This document shows positions 10,337 to 20,600 of a stretch of DNA of 49,721 nt, piece after piece (positions within the stretch are counted from its first letter, which is position 1; each line of letters opens with the position of its first letter). The notes under the pieces are model-generated. The model ran no database searches. It was not told where the DNA came from and worked only from the letters and a program-made list of their open reading frames with translations. The stretch comes from Verrucomicrobiaceae bacterium. Its GTDB lineage: Bacteria; Verrucomicrobiota; Verrucomicrobiia; Verrucomicrobiales; Verrucomicrobiaceae. Both the position numbers and the translations under genes were made by a program. The stretch covers positions 1 through 49,721 of the forward strand of contig JAIXSY010000054.1 in assembly GCA_027484445.1 (NCBI GenBank). Direction: 5' to 3'.

Positions 10337-12904
10337 ATGCTCGACTTCGACAGCCTCTACGTGGTTCTCGACGCCTGGCCAAAGATGCAGATTCCGGCCG
10401 ATGCAGATGACGGCGTCTTCGGGCGACTCCGGCAAGTTCTCTGCCGGCACGCGGAAGATGAAGGATTAACAGTTGATGGTGATCTGCTGGTTCTGCTCAG
10501 GCACGTTATGCGTCGTCATTCAATCAAGACCGGTACGCCGGCGCGGTTGCGGGTTCCGGCCCATACCGCTTGGCCCGATCGGGACCGATGGGCAATGTTC
10601 GGCATTCATGCACAGGAGGTCGGACAGGAACAATATCTTCTAGAATCCCAGCCATTTTCACCCGCTTGGTTCGCTGATAGCGATCGGCCAGTGTTTGAGC
10701 ATGCGTTTGCGGAGCGGCCGGTTCGCATCGACTGGCGGAAGCCAATCGATCCTTTTCTTGCCGAAGGCAGCGGCTTCGATCACTACACATCTCCAGGACA
10801 GAGAGAGGCTGTCCGAAGCGCCTTTTTGATGCCGGCCGGGGAGACTTTGATCATATCTCTCCCGACGGGTTCGGGAAAAAGTTTCGTTGCACAAGCACCC
10901 GTGCTGGTAAGGGGCATAGAAAGCGGTCTAACGCTTTGTATCGTTCCAACTACCGCATTGGCGCTAGATCAGGCGCGTCAGACGACTGAACTGCTCAAGA
11001 AGAGAAATCCGCGGCGCGATCTCCCTCCTCTTGCGTGGCATGCAGGTCTGAGCGAAGACGAGCGCCTTGCCGTGAAGTCTGCAATCCGAGAAAGCCGCCA
11101 AGGCATACTGTACTGTTCGCCGGAGGCGATGACGGGCGCCCTGCTGCCCGCACTTTACGACGCTGCGCGAGCGGGCTTCCTAGCATACTTGGTCGTCGAT
11201 GAAGCACATTTGTTGAGTCAGTGGGGCGATGGCTTTCGGCCCGCATTTCAGATGCTCGCTGGTGTTCGCCGTGGGCTGCTTGGTGTTTGCCCCAACGAGG
11301 GGTTCAGAACCATATTGATGTCAGCCACACTAAGCTCTGACACCATCGCGACGATCGATGCTCTGTTTGGTCCTTCCAGCACGACGCAAATGATCGCCTC
11401 CATCTACCTTAGGCCGGAACCTGAATATTGGATTCATCGCGAACCTAACGATGGACATAAGGCAGAGAAAATTCTGGAGGCGGTGCGCCATGCTCCTAGG
11501 CCTCTAATTTTGTACGTCACCAAGCGAGACGATGCGCGGAAGTGGTTGCAGCGACTTCGACAGGAAGGTTTCGCTCGCAGCGACTGCTTCCACGGCGAGA
11601 CAGGTGACACTGACCGTCGTCGCATCATCAACCTCTGGGCAGGCAACAAACTCGATGTCATCGTTGCGACATCCGCCTTCGGCGTCGGCATCGACAAGAG
11701 AGATGTCCGCACAGTCATCCACGCTGCCGTTCCAGAGACGTTGGATCGCTTCTATCAGGAGGTGGGACGTGGAGGCCGAGATGGCTGCTCGTCGGCTTCC
11801 CTTCTTGTTTACTCCGATATCGACCGAGAAGTGGCAGATCGGTTAGCAGCACCATCCCTTATCAGCGATGAGCTTGCTTTCGAGCGCTGGTCTGCGATGC
11901 GAGAGGTTGCGGTTTCGCTCAATGAGATGGGCACACTTCTCGAACTTGATATCGATGCCGTGCCCGAGCGACTTCATCAGCAATCTGATTACAACGCTGC
12001 GTGGAACATGCGCACGCTGATTATGATGGCGCGGGCCCGTATGCTCGATCTCCGATCGCAACCGCCAGAAATTGTCGCTCGCGGCGAAAAAGAGACCGAC
12101 GACGACTTCGATTTGCGAAACGAAGAGCAATGGTCGGCTTACTATCGCAAAGTAGTAGTGGACTTGCTCGAACTTGGCAGCAAGAATCAGGCAGTATTCG
12201 ACACGCTGATCGGAGAGGAGCGATCACGATCGTATCGGTCCGCATCTAACGGAAAAGCATTGCTCGACAAACTATTGAGTGGAAGCTTCGAGATGTCGAG
12301 TTTGCTCGACGACTTGTACCGCAGTCACACGCCTCGGCGCACGATGATAGTCTCGCGGGCGTGCGGAGGTTGTCCGGTTCATCGTCGTGAGGGCACCGAC
12401 GATCTTCGTTATGCGGAGCCGTTTTCTCAAGGGATCGACGTTGTCGATCCGGTCGATATTTCGGCATTCATGACGCGCTTTCCACATCTAAATTCAGCAG
12501 CCCCAATTCTTATCCCGTTGCTGGAACCTTTCGACTTAAACACGTTGTACCTTCTTCTTGGCGACTTGGTTGGGACTTTTGGAGTTCGGGAAATAAGCGT
12601 GCCGGATCGTCTTCGACGTGGTATGCCGGCCCTCAATAGGCTTCACTCTCGTGCCAGCGATGGACTGGTTTTATTGCAATCGTTGGAGGAAGAAGGGCAC
12701 CGAGCGTTTTCTTATCCACTCGCTCGTGCGACTGTTGTAACCGAACACCGAATGCCAGAGGCGATTTTGCTGCTGGACCGACCACTCCACATCATCTTGC
12801 TTCCCGCCTCGACGCCGGATCCGTTCCATCTGGATCGAAGGTTAGTGGATACAGGAGCTAATGTGTTAACAACCGACCAATTCAAGATAGGGGCCCGCTC
12901 ATGA
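10337..12904 (+). CDS. dpdF: DpdF: RecQ-like DEAH helicase
   Basis: 855 aa from the ATG at 10337 (MLDFDSLYVVLDAWPK). An earlier in-frame ATG at 10277 would overlap dpdE by 55 bp and is less likely, since AGGACAG precedes 10337. Motif I is SLPTGSGKSF (about 173-182), motif II is VVDEAHLLSQWGDGFRP (about 285, the RecQ aromatic-rich type), motif III is LMSATLSS, and motif VI is YQEVGRGGRDG (about 472-482). A cluster RACGGCPVHRREG near residue 680 may be a zinc site. It follows dpdE by 5 bp and overlaps dpdG by ATGA. DpdF in characterised clusters is the RecQ-like member. Role in DNA unwinding or translocation during restriction is inferred. Confidence 0.86.
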   Translation: MLDFDSLYVVLDAWPKMQIPADADDGVFGRLRQVLCRHAEDEGLTVDGDLLVLLRHVMRRHSIKTGTPARLRVPAHTAWPDRDRWAMFGIHAQEVGQEQYLLESQPFSPAWFADSDRPVFEHAFAERPVRIDWRKPIDPFLAEGSGFDHYTSPGQREAVRSAFLMPAGETLIISLPTGSGKSFVAQAPVLVRGIESGLTLCIVPTTALALDQARQTTELLKKRNPRRDLPPLAWHAGLSEDERLAVKSAIRESRQGILYCSPEAMTGALLPALYDAARAGFLAYLVVDEAHLLSQWGDGFRPAFQMLAGVRRGLLGVCPNEGFRTILMSATLSSDTIATIDALFGPSSTTQMIASIYLRPEPEYWIHREPNDGHKAEKILEAVRHAPRPLILYVTKRDDARKWLQRLRQEGFARSDCFHGETGDTDRRRIINLWAGNKLDVIVATSAFGVGIDKRDVRTVIHAAVPETLDRFYQEVGRGGRDGCSSASLLVYSDIDREVADRLAAPSLISDELAFERWSAMREVAVSLNEMGTLLELDIDAVPERLHQQSDYNAAWNMRTLIMMARARMLDLRSQPPEIVARGEKETDDDFDLRNEEQWSAYYRKVVVDLLELGSKNQAVFDTLIGEERSRSYRSASNGKALLDKLLSGSFEMSSLLDDLYRSHTPRRTMIVSRACGGCPVHRREGTDDLRYAEPFSQGIDVVDPVDISAFMTRFPHLNSAAPILIPLLEPFDLNTLYLLLGDLVGTFGVREISVPDRLRRGMPALNRLHSRASDGLVLLQSLEEEGHRAFSYPLARATVVTEHRMPEAILLLDRPLHIILLPASTPDPFHLDRRLVDTGANVLTTDQFKIGARS

Positions 12905-13803
12905 GCATTCTCAACATGCCGAGCGATGGCCTCTTCAATGTCTTGATCGTACTGGTACGCGCGTCTGTCAGTCTTGGTGCAAAGCCGCGGCAGGATCTGT
13001 TGCGTGCCTGCGGCGCCGAGTTGAGTATGGTTGAGCCAAAACAATTGAACCAGACTCTGACCCGCTGGACCGAACTCGGACTGTTTGAATCAGTTGGGGG
13101 TAGCGTTGCGATAGTTGAAGGATATCGTAGAGAACTGGGAAGAAGTGCCGACAACGCGGAAGCGCGCCTCCGCAAGATCGTTCGAACGATTACTCTCGCC
13201 CCGGAAAACAATTCGCGCTTTTGGGAGTCGGAGGAAAACAGGAGCGCCGACTTGTGCCGAGGCCTGTCGTGGATTCTCGCCCAGAACGTCTACTCGATCG
13301 ATACCTCTTCGCACGCCAAGATCCAGCCGCTCGAGAATGACCAGATATCCGATCTTTCAAAGCGTATCTTTCAAAACGACACGCGGTGGAACGGTCTGAG
13401 GACCTGGATGGTCTACCTCGGCTTTGGCCGACTAGGCGCGCAGGTGACGATCGATCCAACCGAAGCGCTTCGCGATGTACTGGCCGAAATCTTCTACAAC
13501 CAAGAAACCCTGTTCGCTGGCGATTTCGTCTCAAAAGCGGCTGAGATCCTGCCCGTTCTGGACGGTGGGCGCTATCGCAAGCAGATAGAAGATATTCTGA
13601 ATCCCGTTGCATGGGGAGCGCCGATCGAAAGTCGTATTTCGACTTCGCTTTCACGCGCGATCCAAAGGTTGGAGCGCGAAGGTCTAATTGCAGCAGAGCA
13701 GCGAAGTGATAGGGAAGGGGGTATTGTTTTGCAAGGGACTGGGAGCCAAGCCTGGCGTGAGATGACGCATATACGACGGCTAATGCCTAAGAAGGCCAAA
13801 TGA
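12901..13803 (+). CDS. dpdG: DpdG-family protein
   Basis: 300 aa with no catalytic motif that I can see. The N-terminal ~80 residues (DGLFNVLIVLVRA ... LNQTLTRWTELGLFESVGGSVAIVE) and a later stretch (SRAIQRLEREGLIAAEQRS) both look like winged-helix units, so it may be a DNA-binding or adaptor subunit. It is assigned as DpdG from position between the RecQ-like helicase and the P-loop protein. It overlaps both neighbours by ATGA. In Salmonella Montevideo dpdG contributes to restriction and not to base insertion. Confidence 0.72.
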   Translation: MSILNMPSDGLFNVLIVLVRASVSLGAKPRQDLLRACGAELSMVEPKQLNQTLTRWTELGLFESVGGSVAIVEGYRRELGRSADNAEARLRKIVRTITLAPENNSRFWESEENRSADLCRGLSWILAQNVYSIDTSSHAKIQPLENDQISDLSKRIFQNDTRWNGLRTWMVYLGFGRLGAQVTIDPTEALRDVLAEIFYNQETLFAGDFVSKAAEILPVLDGGRYRKQIEDILNPVAWGAPIESRISTSLSRAIQRLEREGLIAAEQRSDREGGIVLQGTGSQAWREMTHIRRLMPKKAK

Positions 13804-16800
13804 TGCTTGAACGCTATTGGCCCCAAGCGCCGGCGGTTAACGCCTGCATCAAGAACGAGGCCGAGACGGCGGACGTCTCGGTTCTTCTCGCCGTCCATCA
13901 GCCGTCACTGTTGGTTCAACGTAGTGCAACGACTGGCAACCTCTCTCCGGCGACCGAAACGGATTTGCTCGAAGCGTTTTTGACCGAAAACGTTCCCGCC
14001 GGAGCACTGCTCATGCCGATCACCGGTCCATCCGGGATTGGCAAATCCCATATCGTGCGATGGCTCCACGCACAATTACTGCGCTCTGCGAAGAGCGACA
14101 AGTTGCATGTTATCCGGATTCCAAAAAGCGCAAGCCTTCGGACCGTAGTTGAGTTGATCCTCGAGCCACTAAAGAACGATGCGCGTTTTGCCAAAGCTAG
14201 GGAGGACATGACCCGTGCTGTCGGCGAAGTGAATCTCAAGGAAGCGGTCATCACCTTCCGAGCCCACCTGCAGAATGCTCTGGCCACACGCCGCGCGCTT
14301 ATGGTTAACGAAATTCGCGAGAATCCCGATCGAAACCGGGACTTGAAGGCGCTCATCGGTCATGCGGAAAAGCTTCCCCAACTTTTTGCCGATGGCGCGC
14401 TTGAACAGCACTTCGTGGAAAATGTTCTCTCAAAAGTAGTATCGCGCGCACTGCGAGGGCGCGACGAGGGCATGGAAGACGACGACGCTCTCCCGCAATT
14501 TGTTGCGACTGATCTCATTCTGCCAGAGACCGCTGCGCTCAACCAAGCCTCGCGTCCAGTCCATGACTACTATGTGCGCAACATTGGCAATGTCGAGATT
14601 GACCGACTGCAACCTGTCGTCGATCTTCTGAATGATGCCGTGGATCCGGCGATTGGCAACGTCTTCAGACTCGAACAAAACGCCGGGGGTATGACGCTCC
14701 AAGACATTATCTTGGCCGTCCGCGAAATCCTGTTTGAGGACGGCAAGGACCTCGTCTTGCTAGTCGAAGACTTCGCCGCCCTTGCTGGTATTCAAGAAGT
14801 CCTACTGAAGGTCTGCATTCAGGAGGGCGAACGCGATGGCAAAAAGGTTCGCGCCACGATGCGAACAGCACTGGCGCTGACTGATGGTTACCTGTCGTTC
14901 CGCGATACAATTCTTACGCGTGCCCAGCGCGAATGGGTCATCGGAGCGCGCGCACAAACGGACGAAGAAACTAAGGCCGCCGTAGTCGAGATGGTCGGGG
15001 CTTATCTCAACGCCGCGCGTTGGGGCGACTTAGAACTTGGACGGCGATTTAGGCAACGCGAACTTGAACAGTCACTGACCGATTGGCTTCCGGTGTGGCG
15101 CGACGAAGATTTGTCTGACGCCGAGAGTGAGACCATAGGAGCATTCGGTTTCAACTCAAAGGGCCACGCTCTATTTCCATTTAATAGGAGCGCGATTGAG
15201 GCGCTCGCTACGCGCCATCTCACGCTTGGCGGAAAGTTAGTGTCCAACCCGCGTCGAGTGATCAACGAGATCCTGCGTAATACCCTTTTGATGCGGCCAG
15301 CGTTTGAAGCGCACGCTTTTCCTCCCCACGGCTATGAAGGCCTTGCTCCTAATGCCAATATAGCAAACTGGATTCGTACCACGCATCAGCCAGAGTCAGT
15401 CTCACGTCGCCTTGCTGTACTGCTTACGGCTTGGGGAGGAGACCCGCTTGATGTATCCGCACTCGCCCACCTTCCGCCGTCGCTCTTCACGGCTTTCAGT
15501 CTACCGACGCCGGCCGACTTGGCCAATATTCGGTTTGTTCCCGAGTCAATCAAACCGAAACCTACCCGACCAGAAGACAAATCAGACGATCTAGAGACCG
15601 GCAAGGCGGCAACGAAAGGATACACGAACGGTGACCCCGTACCAGAGGACCCCAGAATTGCTGACTTGCGCAGCAAACTCGATGCTTGGTCTAAGGGTGC
15701 ACTGCTGGGACAAAATGATGCTCGAGACATTCGTAGCGCTCTTTTTGAAATGCTTAAGGACGCAATCGATCTACCTGAGTTAAGGCTCCGAAACGGCGAA
15801 GTGCGTGCGGCTTGGCTCAATATCCCCAACGCTCGCGGCAATCCGCAGTCAGGCCCGACGTTGCGGATCTGTAATGACTTTACCGACGAATTTGGTACCA
15901 CTCGCGCGGGAATGATTGCCGCAGTCCGGTTCGTCAGCCTGAACGGAAAGAAGTGGAACTATCCCCAGGCAGACGATGACTATGTCGCGAGCGCGCAGTT
16001 GGTCGATCATCTGGTAGCCCAATTAAAGCCAAAGTTGATCGACGATTCGAAGGCGCAAATTTCGATACTCGCTAAAACTTTGATCACGCAGTCGCGCATT
16101 TCTGGCTTGTCGCCACCAGTGAAGCCATCAAGTTCTGACGGGGCGCTGTATGGTCTATTCGCTCAGCCGGAAGCCAAACCGTCGCACGACTTTGATGAGA
16201 ATTGGGACAAGCTTTATGCGACCGCACTTGGACATATTGGAAATGTCCCCGCGCGTGATTTCTTGCAGTCGGAATTGTTGGCTCGGTCCGGCTGCTTTCA
16301 GGGGGATTCGGGGCGTACGCCGTTCGCGGTCGATATCGTGCGGTTGCTCGACACGATATCTGGAGAGACCAGTGCGCCAGAAACTAGCGAGGGGCTGTCG
16401 GACGATGTGAAGGCATTTGTCCGCCAGCTTTCCGATAGCCGTATCCGTCCGCTGTTGAACTCGCTGATCGGAAAGCTTTCAACGTTTCGCAACGAGATTT
16501 CAGATTTCATTGACAACGATTTCGACAAAGCCGCATTCCTTGCGGACCTGCAAGCAGTAGTCACGCTTCTGGTGAAGACCGGAACGATTCCAACCACCGG
16601 ACCGAGCATCAAGGAGTTCGAACGATCCCTGGTCGACTTCAGGCAGAGTGCATTTGTCGACCTTGTCACCAAAGCTGGAACTGCCATCGAAGCGGCCGAC
16701 GAGACGGCCAAATTGCTAAACGCTCTAGGATCCATCGACTTGGGCATTATCGCGCGAACGACCAGTTTTCTCCAGCAAGCGACGATGCTCGTAACAGCTG

Positions 16801-16931
16801 CCGAAGCCACAGTTACTCGCGAAGAGACAAATCGGATCCAATCCGATCCGACCGCACTAATTGATGAAATCACGAGCATGCTTGCAGCCATCGCTGGGCA
16901 AAGTGCCAAAAACGATGGAGTACAGTTGTGA
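13800..16931 (+). CDS. dpdH: DpdH: large P-loop ATPase
   Basis: 1043 aa. A Walker A motif ITGPSGIGKSHIV (about 73-85) is preceded by a beta strand, and a Walker B-like strand KDLVLLVEDFAAL sits at about 316-328. The remainder is mostly helical. A charged linker (KPKPTRPEDKSDDLETG) near residues 580-600 separates two halves. Size, the single N-terminal P-loop and its place between dpdG and dpdI fit DpdH. The start overlaps the dpdG stop (ATGATG, first ATG used), and its own stop overlaps the GTG of dpdI. A STAND- or AAA-like energy-coupling role is a guess. Confidence 0.78.
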   Translation: MMLERYWPQAPAVNACIKNEAETADVSVLLAVHQPSLLVQRSATTGNLSPATETDLLEAFLTENVPAGALLMPITGPSGIGKSHIVRWLHAQLLRSAKSDKLHVIRIPKSASLRTVVELILEPLKNDARFAKAREDMTRAVGEVNLKEAVITFRAHLQNALATRRALMVNEIRENPDRNRDLKALIGHAEKLPQLFADGALEQHFVENVLSKVVSRALRGRDEGMEDDDALPQFVATDLILPETAALNQASRPVHDYYVRNIGNVEIDRLQPVVDLLNDAVDPAIGNVFRLEQNAGGMTLQDIILAVREILFEDGKDLVLLVEDFAALAGIQEVLLKVCIQEGERDGKKVRATMRTALALTDGYLSFRDTILTRAQREWVIGARAQTDEETKAAVVEMVGAYLNAARWGDLELGRRFRQRELEQSLTDWLPVWRDEDLSDAESETIGAFGFNSKGHALFPFNRSAIEALATRHLTLGGKLVSNPRRVINEILRNTLLMRPAFEAHAFPPHGYEGLAPNANIANWIRTTHQPESVSRRLAVLLTAWGGDPLDVSALAHLPPSLFTAFSLPTPADLANIRFVPESIKPKPTRPEDKSDDLETGKAATKGYTNGDPVPEDPRIADLRSKLDAWSKGALLGQNDARDIRSALFEMLKDAIDLPELRLRNGEVRAAWLNIPNARGNPQSGPTLRICNDFTDEFGTTRAGMIAAVRFVSLNGKKWNYPQADDDYVASAQLVDHLVAQLKPKLIDDSKAQISILAKTLITQSRISGLSPPVKPSSSDGALYGLFAQPEAKPSHDFDENWDKLYATALGHIGNVPARDFLQSELLARSGCFQGDSGRTPFAVDIVRLLDTISGETSAPETSEGLSDDVKAFVRQLSDSRIRPLLNSLIGKLSTFRNEISDFIDNDFDKAAFLADLQAVVTLLVKTGTIPTTGPSIKEFERSLVDFRQSAFVDLVTKAGTAIEAADETAKLLNALGSIDLGIIARTTSFLQQATMLVTAAEATVTREETNRIQSDPTALIDEITSMLAAIAGQSAKNDGVQL

Positions 16932-17653
16932 CCGCTGCTCTTGCAAAACGCGTGTCTGATCTTCGGTCGCGGCTTGAATCTATCGATCGTACTGCTTCAA
17001 ACGTCGCGGAAGTCAGCGCCCTTGAGGGATTGCGAGCGGGACTGTCCGTACCCGCGGAAAGGCTTGGCGCCGCGTTCGGCAAGCAGAAGATTCTCACCGC
17101 GGCCCATATCGCCGTCGTGACGCCTGCCAGCTTAACGGCCGCTCGAAAGCGAGCCGGTGGTCTGCTCGAGAAGTTCCAAGTAGAGCCCAAAGCGGCAACT
17201 CTCAAACGACTTCAAAGCTGGGATGCACTCCTGAGCGAGGTGGACAACGCCGGTCGCGATCTTGCTTCGGAAGTCGCCGCAGCCTGGAAAAGCCATCGCC
17301 AATATGTGTTTGCTGGCGAAACGCCCGCACAAATTCGCGGAAAACTTGCGCGAACGCCAACCAACGATCGGGCTTTCGAGATGTACGATCTCTTGTACGC
17401 GCGGCTAAAAGTGGCCTTCGATGTACTGCCACCCGACGCTGCAACAATTGCGGCGACTAGAAAGATCGCGGAAGATCTGGAGAAAACTGCAAAGGGCTTC
17501 GATTTTGATGTCCCAGCGGATGTGAAGCAGTTCTTGGAGGCAGTTTTGTCAGTCAAAGGGGCCCCGCTTTCATTATTGACACCTTCGGTTCTGGATTGGG
17601 TCAGAAACCACGGCGGTTTGGATAGCTACGCCGTTCGGTCGACGGGTCGCTAA
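16928..17653 (+). CDS. dpdI: DpdI-family protein
   Basis: 241 aa, GTG start overlapping the dpdH stop (GTGA). Predominantly helical with long heptad-like stretches (RVSDLRSRLESIDRTASNVAEVSAL ... RKRAGGLLEKFQVEPKAATLKRL), so probably a coiled-coil or structural partner of DpdH or DpdJ. No enzymatic motif. Assigned as DpdI on position and size only. Its stop overlaps the ATG of dpdJ (TAATG). In the Salmonella system dpdI is among the genes needed for restriction. Confidence 0.68.
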   Translation: MTAALAKRVSDLRSRLESIDRTASNVAEVSALEGLRAGLSVPAERLGAAFGKQKILTAAHIAVVTPASLTAARKRAGGLLEKFQVEPKAATLKRLQSWDALLSEVDNAGRDLASEVAAAWKSHRQYVFAGETPAQIRGKLARTPTNDRAFEMYDLLYARLKVAFDVLPPDAATIAATRKIAEDLEKTAKGFDFDVPADVKQFLEAVLSVKGAPLSLLTPSVLDWVRNHGGLDSYAVRSTGR

Positions 17654-20600
17654 TGAGCGCAGACGAGAGACTGATCCTCGCGAGCCTAGACAAGATCGAG
17701 CAGCGTGAGGCGCGACTCCTTGCCTGGGGACTCGTCGACGGTTTCATAACGTCTGGCGAACTATCTGACATAATCGATCCGCTCTTGGATGATCCTGCAT
17801 TTGCAGATGGCCTGTCCTACGTAAGCGTAGCAGAAGTGATCGAAGCGCTTAAATCGCGCGTCCTGATTTTCGAAATCAGCGAGCAACCGGGAGAGCGCTT
17901 CCGATCTCGCATGGCTGAAGCAGTGCGATTATTTTTCAGGCTTAGGCAACTGTTTCCGAAGCATCAGGGATTGACGGGCTGGCAGGCTGCACCAAACCTC
18001 GTTGCTGATTTCCGCTTCATCTGGCGAAGGCGCCGATATCCGCGACGCGAGATTTCGCCAGCCGAGGGGCTTCGACGAATAGGCATCGCCACATCGGACA
18101 GTTACACTCGGCAGGCCATGGAAGCGCTCGTTTCAAGTTATGGGGACGACTTCAAACTGGCCGGATTTCAGACCGATGCAGCGTGTCGAATCCTATCTGG
18201 TTTCGAGGGAAACCACTCTATTGCGACTTTGGTTAGCGCGGGCACAGGCAGCGGTAAAACCCTCGCTTTTTACCTTCCGGCATTGGCTCGCCTTGCTTCC
18301 CATATTCGGCGAGATCCTAACGATAGGAGGTGGGTGAAGATCCTCGCGGTGTATCCGCGAAATGAACTTCTTAAGGACCAGTTCGCCGAGGTGTACGGAC
18401 AGGCGCGCAGACTTGACGCATCACTGCGTGCTGCCGGTCGCCGCAAGGTTCTCATAGGAACCTACTTCGGTCCGACGCCAGAAAGCGCTGCGGTTGCACA
18501 CGAGAAAAAAGGGTGGCGTACACATCAAGACGGGGTTGTATGCGGGTTCCTTCGTTGCCCAACGAATAGTTGTAACGGTGAGGTGATATGGCGCTCCAGT
18601 GATCGGGCGGCAGATTTGGAGCGTCTGTCTTGCCTCGAGTGCGGATCGATAATCGACAGCGACGAGATCATCCTTACTAGGAAGCGTCTCGAGCGTGAAA
18701 GCCCGGACGTTCTGTTCACGACCACGGAGATGCTCAATCAACGGATGGGCGATAACCGGTATAGACACCTTTTCGGCATCGGAGATAGAGCAGAGCGCCC
18801 CGTCGAAATGATGCTGCTTGACGAAGTTCACACCTATGTAGGTACTTCCGGCGCTCAGGTGGCTTATCTGCTTCGCCGTTGGCGACACATGAACCGCAGG
18901 CCTGTAAGCTTTGTCGGGTTGTCAGCAACGCTAAAGGACGGCGCGCGCTTCTTCGCACGGTTGACTGGGCTTTCTGAAATAGCGTCAGCGGAGGTAGCAC
19001 CACGTCAGGGGGATATGATTGCCGAGGGGGCGGAGTATCTCTTAGCGCTCCGCGGCGATCCGGTTTCGCGCACGGCGTTGCTATCGACAACGATCCAGAC
19101 TGCGATGCTGCTCACTCGAGTGCTCGACTGTCACGAACGTCCCATCAGCCAAGGGGTGTTTGGTGAGCGCGCCTTTTTGTTCGCTGACAATCTTGATGTC
19201 ATCAATCGCCTGTATTTTGCGATGCTCGATGCGGAAGGCCGGCGGAGCAATGGCACCCCTGACATTAATGTGCATCCCAAGGGCGGCCTCGCCGTGCTCC
19301 GTTTCCCTATGTCGAGCGAGTTGCGTAAACTTCACGGGCAGGACTGGGAGGCAGCGGTCGGGATTGGCCACACTCTTCAAGCCTCAGACCGCAAACGCGT
19401 CGGGCGTGTAATGTCGATGGATCCGGGGGTCGGTGCCGACCTTGATCTGATCGTCGCGACTGCGTCGCTAGAGGTGGGTTTCAACGATCCACTTGTGGGT
19501 GGCGTGATTCAGCACAAGGCGCCGCGCGATGCTGCTCAATTTTTGCAACGTAAAGGTCGAGCAGGTCGCTCTCGCAAAATGCGACCTTGGACGATTGCCG
19601 TGTTTTCAGACTATGGTCGAGATCGGGTCGCCTATCAGGGCTATGATCTTTTGTTCGATCCCGAATTGCCACTCCGGACGTTGCCGATCAGCAACCGCTA
19701 CGTGGCACGCATCCAGGCCGTCTATGCGACGATGGACTATTTGAGCACACATCTTGGCATCACGCGGAAAGGCAGCGTTTGGACGAACCTTTCCGGCCCG
19801 GCGGCATCGGACAACCAGCGTGAGCGCCAACTCCAGTTGGCAGCGGGAATTAGACACATACTGACCAACGTGACTGAACAGGAACGATACGCCGCATACC
19901 TAGTTGCCGCCTTGCGTATCGATGCCTCCGAAATCGACGCACTTCTTTGGGAACACCCGCGCCCGTTGCTCGCCGAGGTTCTGCCGACCGCACTTCGGCG
20001 GCTTGAGACCGGGTGGCGGGCCCACGGTCAGAATGGCGCGGACTATCAGGTGCGTAACTCGCCGCTTCCTGAATTTGCGCCAGCCAATCTCTTTTCGGAA
20101 CTAAATCTGCCGGAGGTCGAGATCGTAATTCCCCCTTCCGGGGGGGTAACGCCCGACCCGGTGATGATGCCGATTGTCCAAGCCATACGCGAATTTGCTC
20201 CTGGTAGAGTTTCACGTCGATACGGCATCACGCACGCATTCGAGCGCCATTGGATTTGCCCGGATCTCGATCAGAGCGCCCGCCAAGCCGTTCCACTGGA
20301 GGCCTATCTGCGCGCCGATTCTCTCGGTAATTGGCGAGTCGCCGACGGCACGACTACTATCCGCCTCCCAGTGTTTCGGCCCCGTGCGTACACGGTTCGG
20401 CAGGCACCTGGAACGGTCGTAGATACGTCTAACGCGCGTATCAATTGGCGAACACAAATTGTCGCGCGTGATGTTGGGCTAGTACTTGAGCCGCCGTTAG
20501 GCAATCCTTGGACGCCTTTCGTGGAGGATATCCGGTTTTACTCCCACCATGGACTAGCACCCGTCGAGGTTAGGCGGATCGCGTTGGGAAGTAGTGCAAG